Assembly (NCBI RefSeq): GCF_003063335.1
Contig: NZ_NERX01000007.1
Location: 62,001 to 126,000, forward strand
DNA length: 64,000 bases
DNA from: Limnohabitans sp. MMS-10A-192
Lineage (GTDB): Bacteria > Pseudomonadota > Gammaproteobacteria > Burkholderiales > Burkholderiaceae_C
Direction of reading: 5' to 3'
The notes beneath the pieces were generated by a model, which worked only from the letters and a program-made list of their open reading frames with translations, was not told the DNA's origin and made no database searches. Of this stretch, positions 35,463 to 45,339 are shown piece after piece. The position numbers were made by a program, and so were the translations under genes. Within the stretch, counting starts at the first letter, position 1. Each line of letters opens with the position of its first letter.

Positions 35463-35491
35463 ACCCAAGCGTTGGAGAGGGTTTCTTTTTT

Positions 35492-35551
35492 GTCATGCCC
35501 GACTTGATCGGGCATCCATGGATCTGGATCCCCGATCAAGTCGGGGATGAC
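35492..35551. repeat. Palindromic intergenic repeat, family B (copy B2)
   Basis: GTCATGCCCGACTTGATCGG and CCGATCAAGTCGGGGATGAC form a strong hairpin with CATCCATGGATCTGGATC in the middle. It lies between ligJ and ligK, so inside the operon. Family B relatives are at 34218 and 39741. Confidence 0.88.
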
Positions 35552-35580
35552 CGTTGCAAATTGAACCAGGAGAAATGAAC

Positions 35581-36264
35581 ATGTACGAACTCGGCGTTGT
35601 TTACCGCAACATCACCCGCGCGGACCGCGCAGCCACCGACGACCTGGCCGCTTTGGGTTCGGCCACCGTGCACGAAGCCATGGGCCGCGTCGGCCTCATG
35701 AAGCCTTACATGCGCCCCATCTATGCGGGCGCACAGGTGTCTGGCACCGCTGTGACGGTGCTGCTGCACCCCGGTGACAATTGGATGATGCACGTGGCCG
35801 CTGAGCAGATTCAGCCCGGCGACATCGTGGTCGCGGCCATCACCGCCGAGTGCACCGACGGCTACTTTGGCGACCTGCTGGCCACGTCTTTCATGGCCCG
35901 TGGCGCACGTGCTTTGATCATCGACGCCGGTGTGCGCGATGTGAAAGAGCTGACCAAGATGGGGTTCCCGGTCTGGAGCAAGGCCATCAGCAGCAAGGGC
36001 ACGATCAAAGCCACGGTCGGCTCGGTCAACATCCCCGTGGTGTGCGCGGGCATGATCGTCCACCCCGGCGACGTGATCGTGGCCGATGACGACGGTGTGG
36101 TCTGTGTGCCCCAAGCCATGGCTGCCAAAACCCTGGAAACCGCCTTGGCCCGCGAAGCCAACGAAGGCGAAAAACGCGCCAAGCTCGCCTCGGGCGTGCT
36201 GGGCCTGGACATGTACAAGATGCGCGAGCCTTTGGCGGCTGCGGGTCTGAAGTACATCGACTGA
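35581..36264 (+). CDS. ligK: 4-carboxy-4-hydroxy-2-oxoadipate aldolase / oxaloacetate decarboxylase
   Basis: 227 residues. I chose the ATG at 35581 because AGGAG is 8 bp upstream; the ATG at 35575 is only 2 bp from it. It is called pmdF in Comamonas. It is a class II pyruvate aldolase of the RraA-like fold, with [33 protein letters not shown], the metal aspartate in [10 protein letters not shown], and the arginine and glycine loop. It splits the hydroxy-oxoadipate to pyruvate and oxaloacetate, the last step of the pathway. Confidence 0.92.
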   Translation: MYELGVVYRNITRADRAATDDLAALGSATVHEAMGRVGLMKPYMRPIYAGAQVSGTAVTVLLHPGDNWMMHVAAEQIQPGDIVVAAITAECTDGYFGDLLATSFMARGARALIIDAGVRDVKELTKMGFPVWSKAISSKGTIKATVGSVNIPVVCAGMIVHPGDVIVADDDGVVCVPQAMAAKTLETALAREANEGEKRAKLASGVLGLDMYKMREPLAAAGLKYID

Positions 36265-36319
36265 ACGCCACAGAAAGGGCCACGCAAGTGGCCGTCGCCC
36301 TCCCAACAGGAAACAAGAC

Positions 36320-37285
36320 ATGACGATTCGCAAACACTTGGCCATCTGGCTTGGCACGCTGGGCTTGTGCGTCTCGGCGCTGGCTCAAAACTACCCCAGC
36401 AAGCCCGTCAAGATCGTGGTGGGTTATGCCGCAGGTGGCGCGGTGGACGTGGTCGCGCGGACCATTGGCCAGAGCCTGCAGACCAGCTTGGGTCAGGCCT
36501 TTGTGGTCGAGAACAAGCCAGGCGCGGGCACCAACATCGCCGTCAAGACGGTCATCACCGCCGAGCCCGATGGTTACACCCTGATGATGGCGGCCAATGC
36601 GCTGGCGGCCAACATGTCGCTGTACCAGCCGCAACCCTTTGACGCCGAGAAAGACCTGGTGGCCGTCTCGCTGATCGGACGCGTGCCGGTGGTGATCGCG
36701 GCCAACGCGAATGCGCCGTTTGCCAACGTCAAGCAACTGATCGAAGCCGCCAAGGGCAAGCCCAACAGCATCGCTTACGGCTCACCAGGCAATGGCTCCA
36801 CGCCGCACATGGCCATCGAGCTTTTGGCGCGGGCCGCGGGCATCGATTTGCAGCACATCCCTTACCGGGGCGGCTCGCCTGCCATCACCGACACCATTGG
36901 CGGACAAGTGCCGCAGGTGGCCGTCAATGCGCTGGAGGTCTTGCCCCATGTGAAGAGCGGCAAGCTCAAGGTGCTGGGCGTGCTCAGCACCAACCGCAGC
37001 GCCAATTACCCGGATGTGCCCACCATGGCCGAATCGGGCTTTCCCGGCTTTGAAGCTTCGGTCTGGTACGGCCTGGTGGCCCCAGCGGCCACACCCAAGC
37101 CCATCGTGGCCAAGCTGCATGCCGAAGTGCAAAAAGCCCTGCAGACCAAGGACGTGCGCGAACGCATGAACGCCGTGGGCGGCGAGGTGGTGTCCGGCAG
37201 TGCCGAGATGTTCACCCAGCTGATCCGATCTGAGCGCGTGCGCTACGACAAACTGGTGCGCGAAGCCAACATCAAACCCGATTGA
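36320..37285 (+). CDS. Bug-family TTT receptor within the lig operon
   Basis: 321 residues, signal peptide ending VSALAQ, ribosome-binding site ACAGGAAAC. NYPSKPVKIVVGYAAGGAVD and IPYRGGSPAITDTIGGQVP identify a Bug protein. Its place between ligK and ligI suggests that it binds protocatechuate or a pathway carboxylate; the TctAB permease must be encoded elsewhere. It could also be a co-sensor, as some Bug proteins are. Confidence 0.9.
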   Translation: MTIRKHLAIWLGTLGLCVSALAQNYPSKPVKIVVGYAAGGAVDVVARTIGQSLQTSLGQAFVVENKPGAGTNIAVKTVITAEPDGYTLMMAANALAANMSLYQPQPFDAEKDLVAVSLIGRVPVVIAANANAPFANVKQLIEAAKGKPNSIAYGSPGNGSTPHMAIELLARAAGIDLQHIPYRGGSPAITDTIGGQVPQVAVNALEVLPHVKSGKLKVLGVLSTNRSANYPDVPTMAESGFPGFEASVWYGLVAPAATPKPIVAKLHAEVQKALQTKDVRERMNAVGGEVVSGSAEMFTQLIRSERVRYDKLVREANIKPD

Positions 37286-37313
37286 TTCCAGAGATTCAAA
37301 GAGAGAAACAACC

Positions 37314-38231
37314 ATGCAATTTGAAAAAACCCCTGGCTGGCTGGACTGGTACACCGGCCCGAGCAAGCCGAAGTTTCAGGTGCCCGCTGGCGCGGTGGAC
37401 GCGCACTGCCACGTGTTTGGCCCCGGTGCCGAGTTTCCTTATGCACCGGAGCGCAAGTACACGCCTTGCGACGCGTCCAAGCACCAGCTGTACGCGCTGC
37501 GTGACCACTTGGGCTTTGCGCGCAATGTGGTGGTGCAAGCCACCTGCCACGGCGCCGACAACCGCGCCATGGTCGATGCCTTGCTCAACTCGAACGGCAA
37601 GGCCCGTGGCGTGGCCACCGTCAAGCGCAGCGTGACCGACCAGGAGATCCAGGCCATGCACGACGCCGGTGTGCGTGGTGTGCGCTTCAACTTCGTCAAG
37701 CGCCTGGTGGACTTCACGCCCAAAGACGAGCTGATGGAAATCGCCAGCCGCATCGCCAAGTGGGGCTGGCATGTCGTGATTTATTTCGAAGCGGTCGATT
37801 TGCCCGAGCTGTGGGATTTCTTCACCGCGCTGCCCACCACCGTGGTGGTGGACCACATGGGCCGCCCCGATGTGTCGCTGCCGGTGGACGGTCCGCAGTT
37901 TGCGCTGTTCCAGAAATTCATGCGCGAGCACACCAATGTGTGGAGCAAAGTGTCTTGCCCTGAGCGTTTGTCGGTGACTGGCCCCAAGGCCTTGAACGGT
38001 GAACAGAACGCGTACCAAGACGTGATCCCGTTTGCCAAACGCATCGTGGAAGAGTTCCCCGACCGCGTGTTGTGGGGCACCGACTGGCCTCACCCCAACC
38101 TGAAGGACCACATGCCCGACGACGGCCTGCTGGTGGACTTCATCCCGCACATCGCACCGACCGCCGAGCTGCAAAAGAAGCTGCTGGTGGACAACCCGAT
38201 GCGCTTGTATTGGCCTGAAGAAGTCAAGTGA
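37314..38231 (+). CDS. ligI: 2-pyrone-4,6-dicarboxylate hydrolase
   Basis: 305 residues; pmdD in Comamonas. It is an amidohydrolase with VDAHCHVFGPGAEFPY (HxH) near residue 30, VVVQATCHGADN, VVIYFEAVDLPELW, VVDHMGRPDV and the catalytic aspartate in VLWGTDWPHPN. It opens the PDC lactone, the oxidation product of LigC, to oxalomesaconate. It is followed by a family A repeat with an embedded microsatellite before ligA. Confidence 0.92.
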   Translation: MQFEKTPGWLDWYTGPSKPKFQVPAGAVDAHCHVFGPGAEFPYAPERKYTPCDASKHQLYALRDHLGFARNVVVQATCHGADNRAMVDALLNSNGKARGVATVKRSVTDQEIQAMHDAGVRGVRFNFVKRLVDFTPKDELMEIASRIAKWGWHVVIYFEAVDLPELWDFFTALPTTVVVDHMGRPDVSLPVDGPQFALFQKFMREHTNVWSKVSCPERLSVTGPKALNGEQNAYQDVIPFAKRIVEEFPDRVLWGTDWPHPNLKDHMPDDGLLVDFIPHIAPTAELQKKLLVDNPMRLYWPEEVK

Positions 38232-38239
38232 AGTCGTTG

Positions 38240-38342
38240 CTGGATTGCCGCGCTTCGCTCGCAAAGACACAGACACAGACACAGACACAGACACAGACAC
38301 AGACATTGTCATCGCGAGGAGCGCAGCGACGTGGCGATCCAG
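38240..38342. repeat. Palindromic repeat, family A (copy A3), expanded by a hexanucleotide microsatellite
   Basis: The arms CTGGATTGCCGCGCTTCGCT and AGCGCAGCGACGTGGCGATC pair as in the other family A copies. The loop between them has grown from about 15 bp (copy A2) to over 40 bp by tandem GACACA units. It sits between ligI and ligA. Confidence 0.85.
38266..38301. repeat. (GACACA)6 tandem repeat
   Basis: Six perfect GACACA copies plus a partial seventh (GACA) lie in the loop of palindrome A3, about 75 bp upstream of ligA. Perfect short repeats of this kind change length by slippage and could alter spacing or mRNA folding between ligI and ligA. Confidence 0.95.
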
Positions 38343-38375
38343 TCTTCTTGAACCCGTGAGCTTTTGAGGAAAAAT

Positions 38376-39729
<1,354 letters not shown>

Positions 39730-39740
39730 AGCCCTGTGCT

Positions 39741-39793
39741 GTCATTCTCGCGAACGCGGGAATCCATGGATCCCGGGTCAAGCCCGGGATGAC
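39741..39793. repeat. Palindromic intergenic repeat, family B (copy B3)
   Basis: GTCATTCTCGCGAACGCGGG and CCCGGGTCAAGCCCGGGATG flank AATCCATGGAT, the common family B centre. It lies between ligB and ligC, next to the octamer tandem repeat. Confidence 0.85.
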
Positions 39794-39830
39794 ACTTTGC
39801 GGCAGGGCTGGCGCCAAATGGCAAGAATGA

Positions 39831-39870
39831 CAACTGAACAACTGAACAACTGAACAACTGAACAACTGAA
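39831..39870. repeat. (CAACTGAA)5 tandem repeat
   Basis: Five perfect head-to-tail copies of CAACTGAA end 18 bp before the ligC start codon, next to its ribosome-binding site (AAGAGGAC). Changes in copy number would alter the leader of ligC. Confidence 0.95.
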
Positions 39871-39888
39871 AAGACAAGAGGACAAAAC

Positions 39889-40845
39889 ATGAGCAAAACC
39901 ATCAAAGTCGCCCTGGCGGGCGCAGGTGCCTTCGGCATCAAACACCTGGACGGCATTAAAAACATCGACGGTGTGGAAGTCGTGTCCTTGATCGGCCGCG
40001 AGTTTGCCAAAACCAAAGAGGTGGCGGACAAATACGGCATTGGCCATGTGACCACCGACCTGAATGAATCGCTGGCTTTGAAAGAAGTCGATGCCGTCAT
40101 CCTGTGCACCCCCACCCAGATGCACGCCAGCCAAACCTTGGCTTGCCTGAAGGCGGGCAAGCACGTGCAGGTCGAGATCCCGCTGTGCGATGTGTACAAA
40201 GAAGGCCAAGAAGTCCTGCGCGTCCAAAAGGAAACGGGCTTGGTGGCTATGGTGGGCCACACCCGCCGCTTCAACCCGAGCCACCAGTGGGTCAACCACA
40301 AGATCAAGGCCGGTGAGTTCAACATCCAGCAGATGGATGTGCAGACCTACTTTTTCCGCCGCACCAACATGAACGCGCTGGGCCAAGCCCGCAGTTGGAC
40401 CGACCACCTGCTGTGGCACCACGCGGCCCACACGGTGGACCTGTTCGCTTACCAATGCGGCAGCCCCATCGTCAAAGCCAACGCGGTGCAAGGCCCGATC
40501 CACCCCGCCTTGGGCATTGCCATGGACATGAGCATCCAGTTGCAAGCGGCCAACGGCGCGATCTGCACGCTGAGCTTGTCGTTCAACAACGATGGCCCAC
40601 TGGGCACGTACTTCCGCTACATCGGCGACACCGGCACTTACCTGGCCCGCTACGACGACTTGTTCACCGGCAAGGAAGAGCAGATTGACGTGTCCAAAGT
40701 GGCCGTGTCGATGAACGGCATCGAACTGCAAGACCGCGAATTCTTTGCCGCCATCCAAGAAGGCCGCGAGCCCAACAGCTCGATCGCCCAGGTTCTGCCT
40801 TGCTACCAGGTCTTGCACGATCTGGAACAGCAGCTGAACGGCTGA
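39889..40845 (+). CDS. ligC: 4-carboxy-2-hydroxymuconate-6-semialdehyde dehydrogenase
   Basis: 318 residues; pmdC in Comamonas. It is a Gfo/Idh/MocA-type enzyme: Rossmann motif VALAGAGAFGIKH at the N-terminus, CTPTQMHASQTLACLKAGKH and HVQVEIPL, then the catalytic-region VGHTRRFNPSHQW. It oxidises the ring-cleavage product (as its hemiacetal) to 2-pyrone-4,6-dicarboxylate with NADP. Its stop is 1 bp from the start of the MFS gene. Confidence 0.92.
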   Translation: MSKTIKVALAGAGAFGIKHLDGIKNIDGVEVVSLIGREFAKTKEVADKYGIGHVTTDLNESLALKEVDAVILCTPTQMHASQTLACLKAGKHVQVEIPLCDVYKEGQEVLRVQKETGLVAMVGHTRRFNPSHQWVNHKIKAGEFNIQQMDVQTYFFRRTNMNALGQARSWTDHLLWHHAAHTVDLFAYQCGSPIVKANAVQGPIHPALGIAMDMSIQLQAANGAICTLSLSFNNDGPLGTYFRYIGDTGTYLARYDDLFTGKEEQIDVSKVAVSMNGIELQDREFFAAIQEGREPNSSIAQVLPCYQVLHDLEQQLNG

Positions 40846-40846
40846 T

Positions 40847-42022
40847 ATGAGCATCGCGACCATGGCTGAGCGCAACAGCTTGTTGGTCATGGCGCTGGCG
40901 GGCTTTGCCAGCATGGTGTCCATGCGCATGTGCGACCCGATGCTGGTGGTGCTGGGGCAGGATTTTCAGGTCACCACCGGCGAGGCTTCAAGTGTGGTTT
41001 CGGCCTTTGCCGTGGCCTACGGCGTGATGCAGTTGTTTTACGGCCCTTTGGGTGACCGGTTCGGCAAGCTGCGTGTCATTTCATTGGCGGCATTGGCGTG
41101 CGCCATCTTCAGCGTCATCACCAGCATGGCGCCAAGTCTGACGTCCTTGGTGGTCATGCGTGCCTTCATGGGGGCCGCGGCTGCAGGCATCATTCCGCTC
41201 ACCTTGGCCTGGATCGGTGACCAGGTGGCTTACGAGCGTCGCCAGGAAACCTTGGCCAGGCTGATGGGGGCCACCGTCAGCGGCATGATGGTGGGCTTGT
41301 GGTTCGGTGGTTTTGCCGCCGAGAACCTGGGCTGGCGCACCGCTTTTGTGGTGGTGTCTGCGTGCTTTGCCACCGCGTCTGTTTTTTTATGGCGCGAAGT
41401 TCGCAACATGCCTGCCCCCGCACCCAGCACAACGGGCTTCATGGGGGCATTTGCCAACACGTTCGAGTTGCTTCGCAACCGCCGGGTGCTGCAAGTCCTG
41501 AGCGCCACGATCGTGGAAGGTGCTTTGATTTTTGGCGCGATGGCGTTCATCCCCACACATTTGCACCAACAGTTCGACATGAGCGTGGTGTTTGCCGGCA
41601 CCGTGATGATGCTATACGGTGTGGGCGGTTTGATCTACAGCCAACTGGCCCGCCGTTGGCTGGGTTGGCTGGGCGGTGAGCGCGGCTTGGTGCGCACCGG
41701 CGCCAGTTTGATCGTCTTGGGCTTGATGACCTTGGCCTGGTCGCACCAGCAGGCTCTGGGCATGCTGGGTTGTTTCATGACCGGCTTCGGTTTTTACATG
41801 ATGCACAACACCTTGCAGACGCAAGCCACCCAAATGGCGCCACATGCGCGCGGCACGGCGGTCACGCTGTTTGCTTGTGTGCTGTTCTTTGGCCAGTCTG
41901 CGGGCGTGCTGGCCATGTCTTTTGGCGTGGACAGAGGTTGGCTGCCTTATGCCTTCAGCCTGTGTGCTGTGGGCGTGGCGTTTTTGGGGGCCTTTGTGTA
42001 CCGCTTGGTGGGTAAGCACTGA
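40847..42022 (+). CDS. MFS transporter at the end of the lig operon
   Basis: 391 residues, twelve predicted helices. The loop-2/3 motif reads GPLGDRFGKLRVI (MFS G-x-x-x-D-R/K-x-G-R/K). It does not resemble the PmdK/PcaK aromatic acid permeases (AAHS family) in length or N-terminal DGxD motif, so a drug-efflux-like MFS carrier is more likely. It probably exports or imports pathway compounds; the direction is unknown. It is translationally coupled to ligC. Confidence 0.82.
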   Translation: MSIATMAERNSLLVMALAGFASMVSMRMCDPMLVVLGQDFQVTTGEASSVVSAFAVAYGVMQLFYGPLGDRFGKLRVISLAALACAIFSVITSMAPSLTSLVVMRAFMGAAAAGIIPLTLAWIGDQVAYERRQETLARLMGATVSGMMVGLWFGGFAAENLGWRTAFVVVSACFATASVFLWREVRNMPAPAPSTTGFMGAFANTFELLRNRRVLQVLSATIVEGALIFGAMAFIPTHLHQQFDMSVVFAGTVMMLYGVGGLIYSQLARRWLGWLGGERGLVRTGASLIVLGLMTLAWSHQQALGMLGCFMTGFGFYMMHNTLQTQATQMAPHARGTAVTLFACVLFFGQSAGVLAMSFGVDRGWLPYAFSLCAVGVAFLGAFVYRLVGKH

Positions 42023-42056
42023 GGTGAGGGCGGTGGTGGCTCGAATGCCCCTATAA

Positions 42057-42107
42057 CCCGAGCGATTTAATCGGGATTGCGGTATACTTGACTCGTTTAG
42101 TCGGGAT
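42057..42107 (+). promoter_or_regulatory. IscR type 1 binding sites in the isc promoter
   Basis: ATACTTGACTCGTTTAGTCG followed by GGAT (42084-42107) fits the IscR type 1 consensus (ATAsyyGACTrwwwyAGTCrrsTAT) very well. A second weaker site sharing CGATTTAATCGGGAT lies at 42064-42078. Both are within 100 bp of iscR, indicating autorepression by [2Fe-2S]-IscR. Confidence 0.8.
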
Positions 42108-42157
42108 CAGTGTTTTCCGCTGTATTTTGACTGTCTTACACACTCCAGGAGCCTGCC

Positions 42158-42694
42158 ATGCGTTTGACCACCAAGGGCCGTTTTGCCGTCACCGCCATGA
42201 TCGATCTGGCTCTGCGCCAGGATGCCGGGCCTGTGACGCTGGCTGCGATTAGCCAGCGCCAACAGATTTCTTTGTCTTATCTGGAGCAGTTGTTCGGCAA
42301 GCTGCGCCGCCACAACCTGGTGGAATCGACCCGCGGCCCGGGCGGCGGTTACACCTTGGGCCGCAAAGCCAGTGACATCACCGTGGCTGACATCATCTTG
42401 TCGGTGGACGAGCCCATCGATGCCACGCATTGCGGTGGCAAGGAAAATTGCCACGGCGGCGATGCCCGTTGCATGACGCACGACCTGTGGGCCTCGCTGA
42501 ACTCCAAAATGGTCGAATTCCTCGACTCTGTTTCGCTGCAAAAACTGGTCGAAGACCAGTTGGCCAATGGCTTGGTGGTGGAGAACAAGCCCAACATCAA
42601 GCGCGCCATTTTGCCCATGCCGGTGGTCAAGCCCATCCGCGTCACCGGACCCAATTCGGTTTTTGAATTGGGCACCGTGTTTGCCAAATCCTGA
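42158..42694 (+). CDS. iscR: Fe-S cluster assembly regulator IscR
   Basis: 178 residues, CAGGAG ribosome-binding site. The Rrf2 winged helix is MRLTTKGRFAVTAMIDLAL and ISLSYLEQLFGKLRRHNLVE. Three cluster cysteines are in CGGKENC and RCMTHDLW, with the extra histidine. It senses Fe-S status and represses isc through the site at 42084. It heads iscS-iscU-iscA-hscB-hscA-fdx. Confidence 0.95.
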   Translation: MRLTTKGRFAVTAMIDLALRQDAGPVTLAAISQRQQISLSYLEQLFGKLRRHNLVESTRGPGGGYTLGRKASDITVADIILSVDEPIDATHCGGKENCHGGDARCMTHDLWASLNSKMVEFLDSVSLQKLVEDQLANGLVVENKPNIKRAILPMPVVKPIRVTGPNSVFELGTVFAKS

Positions 42695-42718
42695 TCACAT
42701 TCCAAAGAAGTCTTCAAC

Positions 42719-43936
42719 ATGACCACGCCACATTTCCCCATTTACCTCGATTACGGCGCGACCAATCCCTGCGATCCCCGCGTGGTGGACGCCATCGTGC
42801 CCTGGCTGCGCGAGCACTTTGGCAACCCTGCATCCCGCAGCCACGCCTGGGGCTGGGAAGCCGAAGCCGCCGTCGAAAAAGCCCGTGAATACGTGGCCGA
42901 GCTGATCGGTGCCGACCCCCGCGAAATCGTTTGGACCAGCGGTGCCACCGAATCGAACAACCTGGCCATCAAGGGCGCAGCACAGTTCTACAAGTCGCGC
43001 GGCAAGCACCTGATCACCGTCAAGACCGAGCACAAAGCCGTGCTCGACACCATGCGTGAGCTCGAGCGCCAAGGCTTTGAAGTGACTTACCTTGATGTGC
43101 AGGCCGATGGCTTGCTGAGCATGGACGCGCTCAAGGCCGCGATTCGCCCTGACACCATTTTGATCAGCGTGATGTTCGTGAACAACGAAATCGGCGTGAT
43201 CCAGGACGTGACCGCGATTGGCAATCTGTGCCGCGAAAAAGGCATCATCTTCCACGTCGATGCGGCCCAGGCCACCGGCAAGGTCGATATCGACATGACC
43301 CAGCTGCCCATTGACCTGATGAGCTTGGCTTCGCACAAAACCTACGGCCCCAAAGGCATTGGCGCTTTGTACGTGCGCCGCAAGCCCCGCATTCGCCTCG
43401 AAGCGCAAATGCACGGCGGCGGTCACGAGCGCGGCATGCGTTCGGGCACTTTGCCCACCCACCAGTGCGTGGGCATGGGCGAGGCGTTCCGCATTGCCAA
43501 GCTGGAGATGGCGCAAGACAACGCCAAGGCGCGTGCCCTGCACGATCGCCTGATTGCGGGCCTGAGCGACATGGAGCAGGTGTTTTTGAACGGTCACGCC
43601 ACCCAGCGCGTGCCGCAAAACATCAACATCAGTTTCAACTATGTGGAGGGCGAGTCCCTCATCATGGGCATCAAGGGCCTGGCGGTGTCGTCGGGTTCTG
43701 CTTGCACTTCGGCCAGCCTGGAGCCCAGCTATGTGTTGCGGGCCTTGGGCCGCAGCGACGAGTTGGCCCACAGCAGCTTGCGCATGACGATTGGCCGCTG
43801 GACCACCGAGGAAGAGATCGACTACGCGATCAAAACCATCCGCGAAAACGTGGCCAAGCTGCGCGATTTGAGCCCCTTGTGGGAAATGTACAAAGACGGC
43901 ATCGACTTGAGCACCATTCAATGGGCTGCCCACTGA
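42719..43936 (+). CDS. iscS: Cysteine desulfurase IscS
   Basis: 405 residues, the usual length. The PLP lysine is in [16 protein letters not shown]. The active-site cysteine is in [29 protein letters not shown] and [13 protein letters not shown] are typical. It converts cysteine to alanine and passes persulfide sulfur to IscU, encoded next. Confidence 0.96.
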   Translation: MTTPHFPIYLDYGATNPCDPRVVDAIVPWLREHFGNPASRSHAWGWEAEAAVEKAREYVAELIGADPREIVWTSGATESNNLAIKGAAQFYKSRGKHLITVKTEHKAVLDTMRELERQGFEVTYLDVQADGLLSMDALKAAIRPDTILISVMFVNNEIGVIQDVTAIGNLCREKGIIFHVDAAQATGKVDIDMTQLPIDLMSLASHKTYGPKGIGALYVRRKPRIRLEAQMHGGGHERGMRSGTLPTHQCVGMGEAFRIAKLEMAQDNAKARALHDRLIAGLSDMEQVFLNGHATQRVPQNINISFNYVEGESLIMGIKGLAVSSGSACTSASLEPSYVLRALGRSDELAHSSLRMTIGRWTTEEEIDYAIKTIRENVAKLRDLSPLWEMYKDGIDLSTIQWAAH

Positions 43937-43968
43937 GTTGACACTGACCTGAACACGGAGAAAACACC

Positions 43969-44355
43969 ATGGCATATTCTGAAAAAGTGGTTGACCACTA
44001 CGAAAACCCCCGCAACGTTGGCTCGTTCGACAAGGGCGACGAAGACGTGGGCACCGGCATGGTCGGTGCACCGGCTTGCGGCGATGTGATGAAGCTGCAG
44101 ATCAAGGTCAACCCGACAACCGGTGTGATCGAAGACGCACGCTTCAAAACCTACGGCTGCGGCTCGGCCATCGCCTCCAGCTCACTCGTGACTGAGTGGG
44201 TCAAGGGCAAGACGCTGGACGAAGCAGCGGCCTTGAAGAACAGCCAGATTGCCGAAGAGCTGGCGCTGCCACCGGTCAAAATCCACTGCTCCATCTTGGC
44301 CGAAGACGCCATCAAGGCGGCCGTGGACGACTACAAAAAGAAACACCTGAACTGA
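43969..44355 (+). CDS. iscU: Fe-S scaffold protein IscU
   Basis: 128 residues. The three cluster cysteines are in [20 protein letters not shown] and [11 protein letters not shown]. The HscA-binding LPPVK motif is in ALPPVKIHC. It assembles [2Fe-2S] and [4Fe-4S] clusters with IscS and HscBA. Confidence 0.96.
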   Translation: MAYSEKVVDHYENPRNVGSFDKGDEDVGTGMVGAPACGDVMKLQIKVNPTTGVIEDARFKTYGCGSAIASSSLVTEWVKGKTLDEAAALKNSQIAEELALPPVKIHCSILAEDAIKAAVDDYKKKHLN

Positions 44356-44356
44356 C

Positions 44357-44680
44357 ATGGCCATCTCACTGTCTGCTGCCGCAGCTCGGCATGTGACCCG
44401 GTACCTGGCCAAACGCGGCTCGGGTGTCGGTGTGCGCCTAGGCGTCAAGACCACGGGCTGCTCGGGCCTGGCCTACAAGCTGGAATACGTGGACGAGATC
44501 GCCCCGGAAGACGTGGTCTTTGAAGGCCACGGCGTCAAAGTGCTGGTGGACCCGAAAAGCCTGGCTTACATCGACGGCACAGAGCTCGACTTTGTGCGCG
44601 AAGGCCTGAACGAAGGTTTCCGCTTCAACAACCCCAACGAGCGTGACCGTTGCGGTTGCGGGGAGTCGTTCCGCGTATGA
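44357..44680 (+). CDS. iscA: Fe-S assembly protein IscA
   Basis: 107 residues. The three conserved cysteines are in [10 protein letters not shown] and CGCGESFRV. It starts 1 bp after the iscU stop. As an A-type carrier it transfers clusters to targets. A family A repeat separates it from hscB. Confidence 0.95.
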   Translation: MAISLSAAAARHVTRYLAKRGSGVGVRLGVKTTGCSGLAYKLEYVDEIAPEDVVFEGHGVKVLVDPKSLAYIDGTELDFVREGLNEGFRFNNPNERDRCGCGESFRV

Positions 44681-44687
44681 GCTTGTC

Positions 44688-44753
44688 GTCATCGCGAGGA
44701 GCGCAGCGACGCGGCGATCCATGCATGGATGGTCACGCTTCGCTCGCCATGAC
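44688..44753. repeat. Palindromic intergenic repeat, family A (copy A4)
   Basis: GTCATCGCGAGGAGCGCAGC and CACGCTTCGCTCGCCATGAC form the arms around ATCCATGCATGGAT. It lies between iscA and hscB, within a conserved housekeeping operon. Confidence 0.85.
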
Positions 44754-44762
44754 TGTGACTTT

Positions 44763-45281
44763 ATGATCAGCCTCCAGGCCAACGACTTCGAGCTGTTTGA
44801 TGTGCCGGTGCAGTACGCACAGGATCGCGCACAGCTCGACGCCCGCTGGAAGGCCTTGCAGCGTGAAGCCCACCCCGACCGCTTTGCCGCAGAAGGCGCT
44901 GCAGCGCAGCGCATCGCCATGCAATGGTCGGTGCGCATCAATGAGGCGTATCAGCGCTTGAAAGACCCGCTCAAACGCGCTGCCTATTTGTGCGAGCTGC
45001 AAGGTGCGCCGGTGCAGGCCGAGAACAACACAGCCATGCCCGCCGCATTCTTGATGCAGCAAATGGAATGGCGCGAAAACCTGGAAGACACGAGCAGCGC
45101 CGAGGGCCTCGAAGCCCTGGCCGATGAGGTGGCTGCCGAGCAGCGTCGTGTGCAGCAAGTGCTGGCCCAGTTGCTCGATGTGGATAAAGACCCTGCGCAA
45201 GCCGTGGGGCAGGTGAGGGCGCTCATGTTCATTGAGCGCTTCACGCAAGAAGTGAACGCTAAACTCGACCGATTGACCTGA
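44763..45281 (+). CDS. hscB: Fe-S co-chaperone HscB
   Basis: 172 residues from the ATG at 44763. The J-domain has the HPD motif in REAHPDRFAAEG and is followed by the C-terminal helical IscU-binding domain (MEWRENLEDTSSAEGLEAL). It delivers IscU to HscA and stimulates ATP hydrolysis. The ribosome-binding site is weak, next to the repeat A4. Confidence 0.93.
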   Translation: MISLQANDFELFDVPVQYAQDRAQLDARWKALQREAHPDRFAAEGAAAQRIAMQWSVRINEAYQRLKDPLKRAAYLCELQGAPVQAENNTAMPAAFLMQQMEWRENLEDTSSAEGLEALADEVAAEQRRVQQVLAQLLDVDKDPAQAVGQVRALMFIERFTQEVNAKLDRLT

Positions 45282-45339
45282 CCCTCGGGTCGCAGCGCCT
45301 CATGCAGGTGGGCGACTTGAACACCACCCCTGATTGACC

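Noticed and set aside
40847-42022. MFS protein considered as PmdK/PcaK
   Set aside because: It lacks the N-terminal DGxD motif and length of AAHS-family aromatic acid permeases.
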